64,000 nt of DNA from Natronorubrum halalkaliphilum (lineage in GTDB: Archaea > Halobacteriota > Halobacteria > Halobacteriales > Natrialbaceae). Of this stretch, positions 1 to 8,857 are shown in pieces. Position numbers and translations under genes: made by a program. Position 1 is the stretch's first letter; each line of letters begins with the position of its first letter. The stretch spans positions 62,001 through 126,000 of the forward strand of contig NZ_WUYX01000029.1 of the NCBI RefSeq assembly GCF_009834785.1, read 5' to 3'. Under the pieces are notes generated by a model, which saw only the letters and a list, made by a program, of their open reading frames with translations, made no database searches and was not told the DNA's origin.

Positions 1-83
1 GCAAGCGGCATCGCGAGGATGCCGACCATAATGCACAGCTGGTACAGTGCGAACAGGGTCGCGCGGTACACGCGGGATATCAT
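1..83 (-). CDS. Small membrane protein, N-terminal part only (runs off the window)
   Basis: Only the first 27 residues are inside the window; the gene continues beyond base 1. The peptide begins MISRVYRATLFALYQL and goes on into a hydrophobic stretch (CIMVGILAMP), so it looks like a protein that starts with a short basic segment and then crosses the membrane. I chose ATG at 83; another ATG at 93 is in a different frame and gives a basic, unlikely peptide. On the minus strand a TATATA element at 114-119 sits about 30 bases before this start, which fits a leaderless mRNA. No function can be assigned from this fragment. Confidence 0.55.
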   Translation of the reverse strand, partial: MISRVYRATLFALYQLCIMVGILAMPL

Positions 84-113
84 CAGCGTTCATCGTGCCC
101 CAGACGGAGGGTG

Positions 114-120
114 TATATAA
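114..120 (-). promoter_or_regulatory. TATA element for the minus-strand membrane protein
   Basis: TTATATA on the minus strand in an otherwise GC-rich context, 31 bases before the ATG at 83. The spacing matches a haloarchaeal TATA box in front of a leaderless transcript. Confidence 0.4.
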
Positions 121-407
121 GCTTTCTTGAAATCCAATATCTATAATGGTTGTTACTGACTAATCGGGTCGCTCCCGTCATGCGATTCAACTCCGGTTTC
201 GATCCGAACAACTCGAGGCGTACTCGGGCCGATGTACGGGTATCCTGACGACAATCGACTCGCTCGATTCTCGTAACTTATGCGCATTATCCGATTCACG
301 TGCGCACCTCGAGCGCGTCGCTATCGACGTCGGAACAACGACGGGGGATCCGCCGCGTGTCGGGGACGAACCGCAAAGCAGGAAACCCCCCGGAACGACC
401 ACGACAT

Positions 408-764
408 ATGGGAAACTATCTCGTCGCGATGGAAGCCGCATGGCTCGTTCGTGACGTCGAAGCGATCGACGACGCGATCGGCGTCGCCGTCAGCGAAGCC
501 GGGAAACGACTCAACAGCGAAAACATGGACTACGTCGAGGTCGAGGTCGGCGCGACGGGCTGTCCGGCCTGTGGCGAGCCCTTCGATTCGGCGTTTATCG
601 CGGCCGACACCGCGCTCGTCGGCCTCGGTCTCGAAATGGAGGTTTTCAACGCCGACAGCGAAGAACACGCCTCTCGGATCGCCAAGAGCGAAGTCGGCGG
701 CGCGTTGCGAGACGTGCCGCTCTCCGTCGTCGAAATCGCCGAAGTCCCCGAAAACGAGGACTAA
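408..764 (+). CDS. UPF0212 family protein (DUF555)
   Basis: A 118-residue conserved archaeal protein of unknown biochemical function. It opens MGNYLVAMEAAWLVRDVEA and has the GCPACGEPF motif (a CxxC pair, likely a metal or redox site) near residue 50, then the conserved AKSEVGGALRDVPL stretch. These are the hallmarks of UPF0212/DUF555. The frame is open upstream to position 300, but that part is arginine-rich and unlike the family, so I use the ATG at 408. The gene stands alone, followed after 97 bases by the XRE-CBS regulator on the same strand. Confidence 0.9.
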   Translation: MGNYLVAMEAAWLVRDVEAIDDAIGVAVSEAGKRLNSENMDYVEVEVGATGCPACGEPFDSAFIAADTALVGLGLEMEVFNADSEEHASRIAKSEVGGALRDVPLSVVEIAEVPENED

Positions 765-830
765 TTTCGGTCGCGGCCGCCGTTTTCGACAGCAGTTCGT
801 CGAACTACAGAACCGTGAATCGACCCAAAG

Positions 831-842
831 TATTTTTGATAA
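831..842 (+). promoter_or_regulatory. TATA element for the XRE-CBS gene
   Basis: The AT-rich stretch TATTTTTGATAA lies 20-31 bases before the ATG at 862 and is the only such run between the two genes. It fits a leaderless haloarchaeal promoter. Confidence 0.5.
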
Positions 843-861
843 CCCGCAGTTATTGGCCCGT

Positions 862-1401
862 ATGGAACTTCCGACGCCCGCGGACCTGCGCCAGCGCCGA
901 ACCGAACTCGGGCTGACCCAGAGCGAACTCGCGGATACGGCCGACGTCTCCCAGCCGCTGATCGCGCGAATCGAGGGCGGGGACGTCGACCCGCGGCTCT
1001 CGACGCTTCGACGGATCGTCAACGCGCTCGAGAAGGCCGAAAGCGACGTCGTCCGTGCCGAAGACCTGATGAACGAGGCCGTCGTCAACGTGGCCCCGGA
1101 CGACGCGGTCAAGGCCGCTGCCCGAAAGATGGAAGACGAAGCCTATTCCCAACTGGCGGTCATCCAGGACGGGATTCCCGTCGGCTCGATCAGTCAGAGC
1201 GACCTCGTTCACCTCGACTCCGAGGCTCGAGACGAACCCGTCGAAGAGCACATGAGCGAGAGCTTTCCGACGGTGTCGAAAGACGCCACCTTAGACGAGA
1301 TCAGCAATCTGCTCGAGCACTACAAGGCCGTGATGATCACCGAGGCCGGCGAGACCGTCGGGATCATCACGGAGGCCGATATCGCCGCGCGGTTCTCCTG
1401 A
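862..1401 (+). CDS. XRE-type HTH regulator with a CBS domain pair
   Basis: A 179-residue protein. Residues about 7-62 form a Cro/C1-type helix-turn-helix (LTQSELADTADVSQPLIARIE), followed by two CBS motifs at about 66-120 and 125-178 (VNVAPDDAVKAAARKM and FPTVSKDATLDEISNLL). Proteins of this build bind DNA through the HTH and probably sense an adenosyl ligand through the CBS pair; the ligand is not readable from sequence. The in-frame upstream extension to 280 overlaps UPF0212 and has no regulator-like content, so the ATG at 862, 20 bases after a TATA element, is preferred. The family is common in archaea; the target genes are unknown. Confidence 0.9.
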   Translation: MELPTPADLRQRRTELGLTQSELADTADVSQPLIARIEGGDVDPRLSTLRRIVNALEKAESDVVRAEDLMNEAVVNVAPDDAVKAAARKMEDEAYSQLAVIQDGIPVGSISQSDLVHLDSEARDEPVEEHMSESFPTVSKDATLDEISNLLEHYKAVMITEAGETVGIITEADIAARFS

Positions 1402-1662
1402 TCGGCTTCCGGTCGGGGCCGTCGCCTTTCGCCGAACTGGCGGAAGTTGCGAGTCGGTTATCGAATCGGGCGAAAAGAACACAGATGAACTTCTCAAAGG
1501 AATTTCCGATTTTCCACTGAAAGAGGGAGATTTGGTCCTCGAAACCACGGAATGATAACTACGCGTGGGAATCGTGGGTCAAATGCTGTCGCCAGCGTGC
1601 TTTCCAGGCAAGTATTGGGCTCGTAGTGCAGACTACGGTTCGACAGCGCGGGGAGTCCACTA

Positions 1663-3141
1663 ATGGAACACACGCGACGGGAGATCGTACTGGGAGCCAG
1701 CGCGGTGACGGCCGGCAGTCTCGCCGGTTGTCTGGGAACCGTCGGCCGGGACAGCGACGGCGAGTGGGCGCTCGCCTCGTTCTTTACGCTTGCCGATTTC
1801 ACCGCCCAGATCGTCGGCGACGGTAGATCGGTCGACAATGCGGTTCCGTCCGGACAGCACGGCCACGGCTGGGACCCCCAGGCGACGATGCTCCCGTCGA
1901 TCGTCGAATCCGAGGCGTTCGTCTATCTCGGTGTCGAAGGGTTTCAGCCGTGGGTCGATCAAGCGGTCGAGGAAGTCGAGTCGAATCACGGCGACGACGT
2001 CGTCCTGATCGACGCACTCGAAGGGATCGATCTGCTCGAGTACGATGGTCACGGCCACAATCACGATCACGAGACCGATCACGGACACGGCGAGCACGCT
2101 CACGAACTGTCCGTCCGGGCCATCCAGTTGACCGACCGCGACACCGGCGAGACCGTCGTCGACGCCCACGCCGACCACTGGCACGGCGAACCGCTCGCCG
2201 TCCCGATCGAGGACCGCCGGTCGCTCGGTGCTATCCTCGAGACCGACGACGGCGACGCTGTCGATCTTGGCGACGAGTATGCGCTGACTGCACGGACCGC
2301 CGGGTCAGCCGATCTCCTCGAGATCGAGTCCCACGGCGATCACCTCCACGTGCGTGCAACCGAGGACGGGGCCGCGACGATCGTCGTTCAGGTCGCCCGC
2401 GGGGACTCGATCGTCTGGAAATCTCCGGCACTCGAGGTCGAAGCTGGAGCGGGGGCAGACGGGGACGGTGCAGACGGACACGGCCACAGCCACGGGGGCG
2501 ATCGCGACGACGGCCACAGTCACGGCGATGATGAGCACGGCCACGACAACCACGATCACGACGCCGACGACGGACACGGCCACGATCACAGCCACGGCGA
2601 GTACGACGCCAAATTCTTCTCCGATCCCCTCCTGGCGAAACGCGGCGTCGAGAACATTCGCGACGCCCTGATCGACCTCGACCCGGACAACGCCGACGGC
2701 TACGAGGCCAACGCCGACGACTACCTCGAGCGACTGGACGACGTTCACGCGGCCTACGAGCAGCGTCTGGCCGATCGGACACAGGACGCGGTGATCCTCG
2801 CCGGCCACGATTCGTTCCAGTATCTCAGCGACCGCTACGGCTTCGAGATTTACACGCCCTACGGGCTTTCGCCGGACGACGACCCGAGCAGCAGCGAGAT
2901 CGCCGACGCGGTCGATTTCGTCGAAGAACGGGGTATCGAGTACGTCCTCTGGGATTACTTCGACGGCGACGAGGACGCGGAACTGATCGCCGCGGAAGCC
3001 GATACCGTCATCGACACCGTGATGGTCTCTCCGGCGGAAAGCGTCGTCGAAGAATGGGGCGAGGCGGGCTACGGCGACTACGTCGGCCAGATGATGGAGA
3101 TCAATCTGACGGCCTTCGAAACGGCCCTGGGCGCGGTGTGA
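1663..3141 (+). CDS. Zinc/metal ABC transporter substrate-binding lipoprotein (ZnuA-like) with His-rich loops
   Basis: A 492-residue exported metal-binding protein of the ZnuA/TroA cluster. A twin-arginine-like start (RREIVLGAS) and lipobox LAGC with Cys23 predict Tat export and lipid anchoring. The two ends match ZnuA: DPQATMLPSI near residue 71, and LAGHDSFQYL with the helix after it in the C-terminal lobe. Two His/Asp-rich segments (about 128-148 and 269-316) flank an inserted region of about 115 residues, making the protein much longer than the usual 300. The usual His-Trp before the Asp-Pro of the linker is replaced by FFSDP. It is followed by the permease gene after 52 bases. Zinc is the family default; nickel is possible given the urease genes downstream. 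Confidence 0.85.
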   Translation: MEHTRREIVLGASAVTAGSLAGCLGTVGRDSDGEWALASFFTLADFTAQIVGDGRSVDNAVPSGQHGHGWDPQATMLPSIVESEAFVYLGVEGFQPWVDQAVEEVESNHGDDVVLIDALEGIDLLEYDGHGHNHDHETDHGHGEHAHELSVRAIQLTDRDTGETVVDAHADHWHGEPLAVPIEDRRSLGAILETDDGDAVDLGDEYALTARTAGSADLLEIESHGDHLHVRATEDGAATIVVQVARGDSIVWKSPALEVEAGAGADGDGADGHGHSHGGDRDDGHSHGDDEHGHDNHDHDADDGHGHDHSHGEYDAKFFSDPLLAKRGVENIRDALIDLDPDNADGYEANADDYLERLDDVHAAYEQRLADRTQDAVILAGHDSFQYLSDRYGFEIYTPYGLSPDDDPSSSEIADAVDFVEERGIEYVLWDYFDGDEDAELIAAEADTVIDTVMVSPAESVVEEWGEAGYGDYVGQMMEINLTAFETALGAV

Positions 3142-3193
3142 ACCAAGCGTCTCGTCCGATGGTAGCCCGGCGACTCCCGAACGGTGTGCCCCG

Positions 3194-4177
3194 ATGAACC
3201 GAGCACTCGAGGTCGCAGTTCGGGCGAGCGTCGGAGCGGTCGCCGCCGCCGCGGTCGCCGTTTTCCTTCCGATCGCGTTCGGGCTGATGCCCGACCGATT
3301 TTTCGGGGCCAGTTGTACGGCCGGCGAGGCGCTGGGCACGCGACTGGCCTGCTATCGATTCATGTGGAACACGATCACGGTCGGCGTCTTCATCGGGATC
3401 ATCGGCCCGATGATCGGGACCTTCCTCGTCCACCGGGAGATGGCGCTGATCGGCGAGACCCTCGCCCACACGGCGTTCGCGGGCGTCGCCTTCGGAACCC
3501 TACTGTTCGCCGGGACGGGGTGGGACGTTCGCCTGTTGCTCGTGGCTCTCGGAGCGGCCATCGTCGGCGCGCTCGGGGTGCAAGCGCTCGCCAAGCGAAC
3601 CGGCTCCTACGGTGACGTCCCGATCGCGATCGTGCTTACGGGCAGTTTCGCGCTCGGAACGCTGTTTATCGATCTCGGCGGGGGCTTCGCGTTCGTCGAT
3701 ATCAACAGCTACCTGTTCGGGAACATCTCGATCACCGACGACCGCAGCGTCACCTTGATGGCGCTGGTCAGTCTCGCCGTCGTCGTCGTCGTCTCGCTCG
3801 CGTACAAGCAACTCTTGTTCATCACCTTCGACGAACGGGCCGCTCGGGTCGCTCGAGTTCCCGTCGCGGGCTACAACGGGCTCTTGATTGTCCTGACCGC
3901 GCTGGTCATCGTCGGCTCGATGCAGATCCTCGGCGTGATTCTCGTGGCCGCGATGCTCGTCGTCCCCGTCGCGGCGGCCTCGCTGGTCGCCGGCAGTTTT
4001 CGGGAGACGCTCTACACGTCGATCGTCGTCGGCGAGTTCGCGGTCCTGTCCGGGCTGGTTCTCTCGTGGCTGTTCGAACTCCGCCCCGGAGGCACGATCG
4101 TCGTCGTCGCGATCGCGTGCTACCTCCTCGCGGTGGTGCGTACCGGCCGAACCGGGTCCGCGCCGACGAGCCACTGA
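3194..4177 (+). CDS. Metal ABC transporter permease (ZnuB-like, ABC-3 family)
   Basis: A 327-residue integral membrane protein with about eight or nine hydrophobic segments, typical of ABC-3 permeases for Zn or Mn. Family signatures include HREMALIGETLAHTAFAGVAFG near residues 77-98 and the late segment SMQILGVILVAAMLVVPVAAA. It follows the binding protein by 52 bases and is surely co-transcribed with it. Normally a ZnuC-type ATPase gene lies between or beside the two; none is present here, so the ATPase must come from elsewhere in the genome if the transporter works. ATG at 3194 gives a short start directly before the first membrane segment. Confidence 0.9.
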   Translation: MNRALEVAVRASVGAVAAAAVAVFLPIAFGLMPDRFFGASCTAGEALGTRLACYRFMWNTITVGVFIGIIGPMIGTFLVHREMALIGETLAHTAFAGVAFGTLLFAGTGWDVRLLLVALGAAIVGALGVQALAKRTGSYGDVPIAIVLTGSFALGTLFIDLGGGFAFVDINSYLFGNISITDDRSVTLMALVSLAVVVVVSLAYKQLLFITFDERAARVARVPVAGYNGLLIVLTALVIVGSMQILGVILVAAMLVVPVAAASLVAGSFRETLYTSIVVGEFAVLSGLVLSWLFELRPGGTIVVVAIACYLLAVVRTGRTGSAPTSH

Positions 4178-4515
4178 GGCGGACCGCCGTAGTCAGTTCG
4201 GGTGCGTTTGCCAGAGAAAGACCGCTCGCGATCGACCCGGTAACGGGGACAACAGCCCGTACGAGCGGACGGTCCTTCGCCGCTGGCCCGTTCGATGCCG
4301 GCCCGAAAAGGAAACGCGTGTGGGATTACGGGGACGATAGCGTCGGGGCAGACCATCACCGTCCAATTATTCGAAACCTGGTCGCGAAATATGGGATTCG
4401 ATGGGCAAATATTGTCATACACAGTGCTATTTACGCCGTTCGTGTTCCTATTCTCCTTCGTAATGGAACATCTACGTCTTGAAATCGCTGGAGTTTCAGC
4501 CGGCGTGATCGACGA
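4178..4515. other. Intergenic region before the urease operon
   Basis: 338 bases without a convincing gene. The first half is GC-rich; bases about 4365-4500 are distinctly AT-richer, with weak TATA-like runs (AAATATGG near 4387 and CTATTTA at 4427-4433). This is where the urease operon promoter should lie. A 74-codon frame at 4295-4519 overlaps the ureB start and has no family resemblance. Confidence 0.4.
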
Positions 4516-4929
4516 ATGAGCGAGTTCGTTCCGGGAGAACTGCGCCCGTCCGAGGACCCGGTCCGGCTCAACGAGGGGCGGCCGACGGCAACGGTAACGG
4601 TCGAGAACACCGGCGATCGTCCCGTGCAGGTCGGCTCTCACTTTCACTTCTTCGAGGTCAACCCGGGGCTGACCTTCGACCGGGAAACCGCCTACGGGAT
4701 GCGACTCGACATTCCGGCGGGCACGGCGGTCCGATTCGAACCGGGCTGTGAACGGGAGGTCGACCTCGTCGATATCGGCGGCGACCGAATCGTCCACGGC
4801 ATGGGCGGACTGGTCGGCGGCGAACTCGACGACGAGGACGTGAAGGCCCGAGCGATGGACCGGGCTCGAGCGCAGGGCTACATCACGGAGTCGGCGGACG
4901 CCGCTCTCGACGCGGGGGACGAGCAATGA
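4516..4929 (+). CDS. ureB: Urease beta subunit
   Basis: First gene of the urease operon; the product packs with UreA and UreC in the nickel enzyme that splits urea to ammonia and carbamate. The 137 residues include [21 protein letters not shown], the central UreB signature, then [14 protein letters not shown] and the end of the beta-sandwich domain near residue 105. A further acidic tail of about 30 residues is longer than in bacterial UreB. The stop overlaps the ureC start by four bases (ATGA), implying translational coupling. Confidence 0.97.
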   Translation: MSEFVPGELRPSEDPVRLNEGRPTATVTVENTGDRPVQVGSHFHFFEVNPGLTFDRETAYGMRLDIPAGTAVRFEPGCEREVDLVDIGGDRIVHGMGGLVGGELDDEDVKARAMDRARAQGYITESADAALDAGDEQ

Positions 4930-6629
4930 GGGAACTCCCGCGCGCGGCGTACACCGAACTGTTCGGTGCGACCGAGGGTGATCGAGTGCGTCTGGGTGAT
5001 ACCGACCTGTTCGCGAAGATCGAGACCGATTACGGCGTCCCCGGCGAGGAAGCGGTCTTCGGCGGCGGAAAGACGATGCGCGACGGGATGGGCATGCAGT
5101 CGGGGACGACCCAGGCCGAAGGTGCCCTCGACTGGGCGTTTACGAACGTCGTGATCATCGATCCCGTGTTGGGCGTCTGCAAGGGAGATATCGGCGTTCG
5201 AAACGGGAAGATCGTCGGCGTCGGCAAAGCGGGGAATCCGGATACCATGGACGGCGTCGACATGGTGATCGGCTCGAGTACCGACACTATCCCCGCCGAC
5301 GGGCTGATCGCGACTCCCGGCGCGCTGGACATCCACGTCCACTTCAACAGCCCGCAACTGATCGAGCACGCGCTGGGCTCGGGCGTGACGACGATGTTCG
5401 GCGGCGGCTTCGGCGGCGGGGCGACCACCTGTACGCCCGGCCCGCGGAACGTCCAGCGGTTCCTGCAAGCCGCCGAAGAGTGGCCGGTTAACGTCGGCTT
5501 CTACGGGAAGGGCAACAGCAGCCAGCCCGCGGCGCTCCGCGAGCAGGTCGAGGCCGGCGTCGCCGGACTCAAACTCCACGAGGACTGGGGGTCGACGCCC
5601 GCCGCGATCGATACCTGTCTCGAACTCGCGGACGAAGAAGACGTTCAGGTCTGTATTCACACCGACACGCTGAACGAGTCGGGGTTCGTCGAGGAGACGT
5701 TCGACGCCATCGACGGTCGCGCGATCCACACCTTTCACATCGAGGGCGCGGGCGGCGGACACGCGCCGGACGTGCTCGAGTTGATCGGTCACGAGCACAT
5801 GCTCCCCTCGTCGACGAACCCGTCGATGCCCTACACCGAGAACACGTTCGACGAGCACCTGGACATGGTGATGGTCTGTCACCACCTCAATCCCGACGTG
5901 CCGGAAGACGTCGCCTTCGCTGAGTCCCGCATCCGCGCGGAGACCATCGGCGCGGAGGACGTCCTCCACGACACCGGCGCAATTTCGATGATGACAACCG
6001 ACTCGCAAGCGATGGGCCGGATGGCCGAGTTAGTCTGTCGGACGTGGCAGACCGCCCACAAGATGAAACACCAGCGCGGGCCGCTCGCCGCCGACGAGGG
6101 AACCGACGCCGACAACGCCCGCATCGCACGCTACGTCGCCAAGTACACGATCAACCCGGCGATCACGGCGGGGATCGACGACTACGTGGGCTCGCTCGAG
6201 CCCGGAAAGCTGGCGGACATCGCGCTGTGGGATCCAGCCTTCTTCGGAATCAAACCGAAAGCGGTCATCAAGGGCGGGTTCCCGGTCTGGTCCCAGATGG
6301 GCGAAGCCAACGGCTCGTTGATGACCTGCGAACCCGTCATCGGCCGCGAACGCGCCGGCGCGCAGGGACGGGCCAAACAGGCGCTCTCGATATCGTTCGT
6401 CAGCGAGGCCGCCTACGAGAACGAGGTCGGCGACGCCTACGACCTGAAAACGCCCGTTCGACCGGTCAGCGGAACGCGGGAGGTCCGCAAGTCCGACATG
6501 GTCCACAACGACCACTGTCCGGACGACATCGAGATCGACGCCCAGACGTTCGAGGTCGAGGTTGACGGCGAACACGTCACCTGCGACCCGGCCGACGAAC
6601 TGCCGCTCGCACAGCGATACCTGCTCTGA
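4926..6629 (+). CDS. ureC: Urease alpha (catalytic) subunit
   Basis: The 567-residue catalytic subunit holds the two-nickel centre. Visible active-site features are HVH at residues 137-139, the carbamylated lysine Lys216 in GLKLHEDWG, the nickel-ligand histidines in CIHTDTLNE and [11 protein letters not shown], the mobile-flap Cys in MVCHHLNPD, and the late Asp ligand in [10 protein letters not shown]. All expected residues are present and the length is normal for UreC. It overlaps ureB by four bases, and the stop is followed two bases later by an ATG opening a 37-codon frame before ureA. Confidence 0.98.
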   Translation: MRELPRAAYTELFGATEGDRVRLGDTDLFAKIETDYGVPGEEAVFGGGKTMRDGMGMQSGTTQAEGALDWAFTNVVIIDPVLGVCKGDIGVRNGKIVGVGKAGNPDTMDGVDMVIGSSTDTIPADGLIATPGALDIHVHFNSPQLIEHALGSGVTTMFGGGFGGGATTCTPGPRNVQRFLQAAEEWPVNVGFYGKGNSSQPAALREQVEAGVAGLKLHEDWGSTPAAIDTCLELADEEDVQVCIHTDTLNESGFVEETFDAIDGRAIHTFHIEGAGGGHAPDVLELIGHEHMLPSSTNPSMPYTENTFDEHLDMVMVCHHLNPDVPEDVAFAESRIRAETIGAEDVLHDTGAISMMTTDSQAMGRMAELVCRTWQTAHKMKHQRGPLAADEGTDADNARIARYVAKYTINPAITAGIDDYVGSLEPGKLADIALWDPAFFGIKPKAVIKGGFPVWSQMGEANGSLMTCEPVIGRERAGAQGRAKQALSISFVSEAAYENEVGDAYDLKTPVRPVSGTREVRKSDMVHNDHCPDDIEIDAQTFEVEVDGEHVTCDPADELPLAQRYLL

Positions 6630-6631
6630 TT

Positions 6632-6745
6632 ATGACTACCGAAAACACAGTTACAGCGACGACTCCGCGGACGATTTCGACAGCATCGACGACCCAATCA
6701 CCCCTCGCCTCGAGCGACCCGGCGGAGGTGAACCGATGGGAATGA
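6632..6745 (+). CDS. Possible 37-residue Ser/Thr-rich peptide between ureC and ureA
   Basis: An ATG two bases after the ureC stop opens a frame of 37 residues ([20 protein letters not shown] and so on) that ends by overlapping the ureA start. It would couple translation from ureC to ureA, bridging the only gap in the otherwise overlapping operon. The peptide is rich in Thr and Ser and has no recognisable domain. It could also be plain spacer DNA: the ureA Shine-Dalgarno lies within it. Confidence 0.25.
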   Translation: MTTENTVTATTPRTISTASTTQSPLASSDPAEVNRWE

Positions 6746-7191
6746 ACCTCTCGCCGAAGGAGATGGAGCGGCTGACGGTGTTCATGGCCGCGGAACTCGC
6801 GCGCCGACGGAAGGACCGCGGCGTGAAGCTGAACCACCCGGAGACGGTCGCGTACATCTCCGACTGGGCCTGCGAGGCCGCTCGCGAGGGGAAATCCGTC
6901 GCCCGGATCCGGACCGAAGCGACCCAGTTGCTCACGCGCGAGGACGTGATGGACGGCGTGCCGTCGATGGTCGACATGATCCAGGTCGAACCCGTCTTCC
7001 CCGACGGTACCAAGCTCGTGACCATCCACGACCCGATTCGGGCCGACAGCCGCGACCAGCTCGAGACGGTCGAGCCCGGACCAGGCGAGGAACTCGCGGC
7101 TGCCGGAGACGAGGCTGTGGCCGAGGGGGACGCCGACGAGAGCGAAGCGCACACCGCGGGTGGCGGCCCCGAGCCGACGGAGGGAGACTGA
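6736..7191 (+). CDS. ureA: Urease gamma subunit
   Basis: The smallest structural urease subunit, here 151 residues. Residues 1-100 match Ure[28 protein letters not shown], then [24 protein letters not shown] and [27 protein letters not shown]. The last 50 residues are an acidic Glu/Ala/Gly tail that bacterial UreA lacks. The frame is open upstream into ureC, but a GGAGGTGA ribosome-binding site at 6724-6731 fixes the start at 6736 (an ATG at 6742 is the alternative). The final base of its stop codon is the first base of the ureG start. The order B-C-A differs from the usual bacterial A-B-C. Confidence 0.96.
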   Translation: MGMNLSPKEMERLTVFMAAELARRRKDRGVKLNHPETVAYISDWACEAAREGKSVARIRTEATQLLTREDVMDGVPSMVDMIQVEPVFPDGTKLVTIHDPIRADSRDQLETVEPGPGEELAAAGDEAVAEGDADESEAHTAGGGPEPTEGD

Positions 7192-7811
7192 TGGGGTACC
7201 GAGACGTCGCCAAAGTCGGTCTCGGCGGTCCCGTCGGCTCCGGAAAGACGGCCCTGGTCAAGCGACTCGTCCCCGAACTCGTCGACGAGGGGTACGACGT
7301 CGGCGTCATCGCGAACGACATCATGACCCAGGAGGACGCCGACGTCTTCCGGGAGTCCTTCGCCGATCTCCTGCCGGAGGATCTGGTCGAGGGCGTCGAG
7401 ACCGGCGCCTGTCCACACACGGGGATCCGCGAAGACCCTTCGATGAACCTCGCGGCAATCGACGAGTTCACCGAACGTCATCCCGACCTGGACGTCGTCC
7501 TGATCGAGAGCGGCGGCGACAACCTCGCCGCGACCTTCAACCCGGAACTGGCGGACTACTTCCTGTTCGTCATCTCGGTCGCCGAGGGCGAGGACATCCC
7601 ACGAAAGCGCGGCCCCGGCGTCACGCAGGCCGATCTGTTGGTCGTCAACAAGACCGACCTTGCACCCCACGTCGACGCCGATCTGGACGTGATCGAGGCC
7701 GACGCGGGCGAGGTTCGGGGCGACGACCCATTCGTCTTCACCAACTGCAAGGACGGCTCCGGGGTCGGCTCCGTCCTCGAGCACGTCGAGCGGGAGGTGC
7801 TGTTCGTGTGA
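7191..7811 (+). CDS. ureG: Urease accessory GTPase
   Basis: A 206-residue SIMIBI-class GTPase that drives nickel insertion into urease together with UreD/UreF and receives nickel from UreE. Visible motifs are the P-loop GPVGSGKT with Lys19, the nickel-binding Cys-Pro-His at residues 74-76 followed by [27 protein letters not shown], and the guanine-specificity motif NKTD. Length and motifs are typical. It overlaps ureD by four bases (GTGA). Confidence 0.98.
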   Translation: MGYRDVAKVGLGGPVGSGKTALVKRLVPELVDEGYDVGVIANDIMTQEDADVFRESFADLLPEDLVEGVETGACPHTGIREDPSMNLAAIDEFTERHPDLDVVLIESGGDNLAATFNPELADYFLFVISVAEGEDIPRKRGPGVTQADLLVVNKTDLAPHVDADLDVIEADAGEVRGDDPFVFTNCKDGSGVGSVLEHVEREVLFV

Positions 7812-8857
7812 GTGCGGGTCGATCGAGCGCCGGCGGAATCGAATCGGCGCGCCTCCCGGCCGCCTTCGAGGCCTACGCCGACGAGTCACTCGCTCAGGCT
7901 CCGGCCGGCGGCCCCGGGAAGAACGGACTGCTCGAGGCCGCGTTCGCCCGCGATGGCGAGAACCCGACCCGACTTATCCGCGATTACGTGAAGGTTCCCT
8001 ACCACCTGACGGGGGCCCTCGAGACCGATCCGGCACCCGGACTCGCGACGCTCGTCGCCCAGGAGCCGACCGGCGGCGTGGCACAGGGCGACCGCCACCG
8101 GATGGCGATCGACGCTCGCCCGGGAGCGCGCGCACACGTAACGACCCAGAGCGCGACGAAGGTCCACAGCATGCGCGCGAACTACGCTCACCTCGACGCC
8201 TCGCTCCGGGCGGCCGCGGGGAGCTACCTCGAGTACGTTCCGGGGCCAACGATCGTCAACGAGGACGCGCGCTGTCTCCAGACGATCGACGTCGATCTTG
8301 CGGACGATGCCTGCGTCGTCGTGGCGGACGTCCTCGTTCCGGACGGGTTGAGCGACCACGAGCCGTTCGAGTTCGATCACTATCACGCCCGCGTCGAGGC
8401 CGAACACGACGGGCGATTAGTCTGTGCCGACGCCGTCGACCTTCGGCCGAGCAACCGTGATCCGCGGGACCCGGCGAGCGTCGGGGAGTACGGCGTGGTC
8501 GGATCGCTGTACGTCTTCGCGCCGAGCGGTGACGGCGGCGAGACCGGAGACGGGAGCGACGATGTGGACGAGGCCGGCAGCGAGAGTGGCGGCGGAGGGA
8601 CCGCGGAGGACCGCAATTCCGATTCCGATTCCGATTTCGATTTCGATCTCGAGGCCCTGATCGACGGCATCCGCGACCGAATCGGAGACCGCGAGGATGT
8701 CCGGGCCGGCGTCTCGATGCTTCCCGAGGAATCCGGCGCGATCGTTCGAATTCTCGGGCATCGAGAGGCCGACGTTACGGAGACGCTGCGGGCCGCATGG
8801 GACGAAACGAGACGGCGGCGACTGGGGGTCGGCGTACCTGCCGACCGGCGGTACTGA
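7808..8857 (+). CDS. ureD: Urease accessory protein (UreD/UreH family)
   Basis: A 349-residue scaffold protein that binds apo-urease and recruits UreF and UreG. The core resembles UreD ([43 protein letters not shown]). I start it at the GTG at 7808, which overlaps the ureG stop in a GTGA junction; the open frame extends upstream only as an out-of-phase shadow of ureG. Residues about 243-280 are an added Gly/Ser/Asp-rich linker encoded in part by a tandem hexamer (8617-8646). It overlaps ureE by one base (TGATG). Confidence 0.93.
   Translation: MSAGRSSAGGIESARLPAAFEAYADESLAQAPAGGPGKNGLLEAAFARDGENPTRLIRDYVKVPYHLTGALETDPAPGLATLVAQEPTGGVAQGDRHRMAIDARPGARAHVTTQSATKVHSMRANYAHLDASLRAAAGSYLEYVPGPTIVNEDARCLQTIDVDLADDACVVVADVLVPDGLSDHEPFEFDHYHARVEAEHDGRLVCADAVDLRPSNRDPRDPASVGEYGVVGSLYVFAPSGDGGETGDGSDDVDEAGSESGGGGTAEDRNSDSDSDFDFDLEALIDGIRDRIGDREDVRAGVSMLPEESGAIVRILGHREADVTETLRAAWDETRRRRLGVGVPADRRY
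8617..8646 (+). repeat. Tandem hexanucleotide repeat inside ureD
   Basis: Five consecutive units of TTCCGA or TTTCGA, encoding alternating acidic and Ser/Phe residues in the ureD linker. Gain or loss of units keeps the frame, so it would only change linker length. Confidence 0.7.

Noticed and set aside
4295-4519. A 74-codon plus-strand frame just before ureB
   Set aside because: Hydrophobic end caused by AT-rich promoter DNA; it overlaps the ureB start and has no family resemblance.
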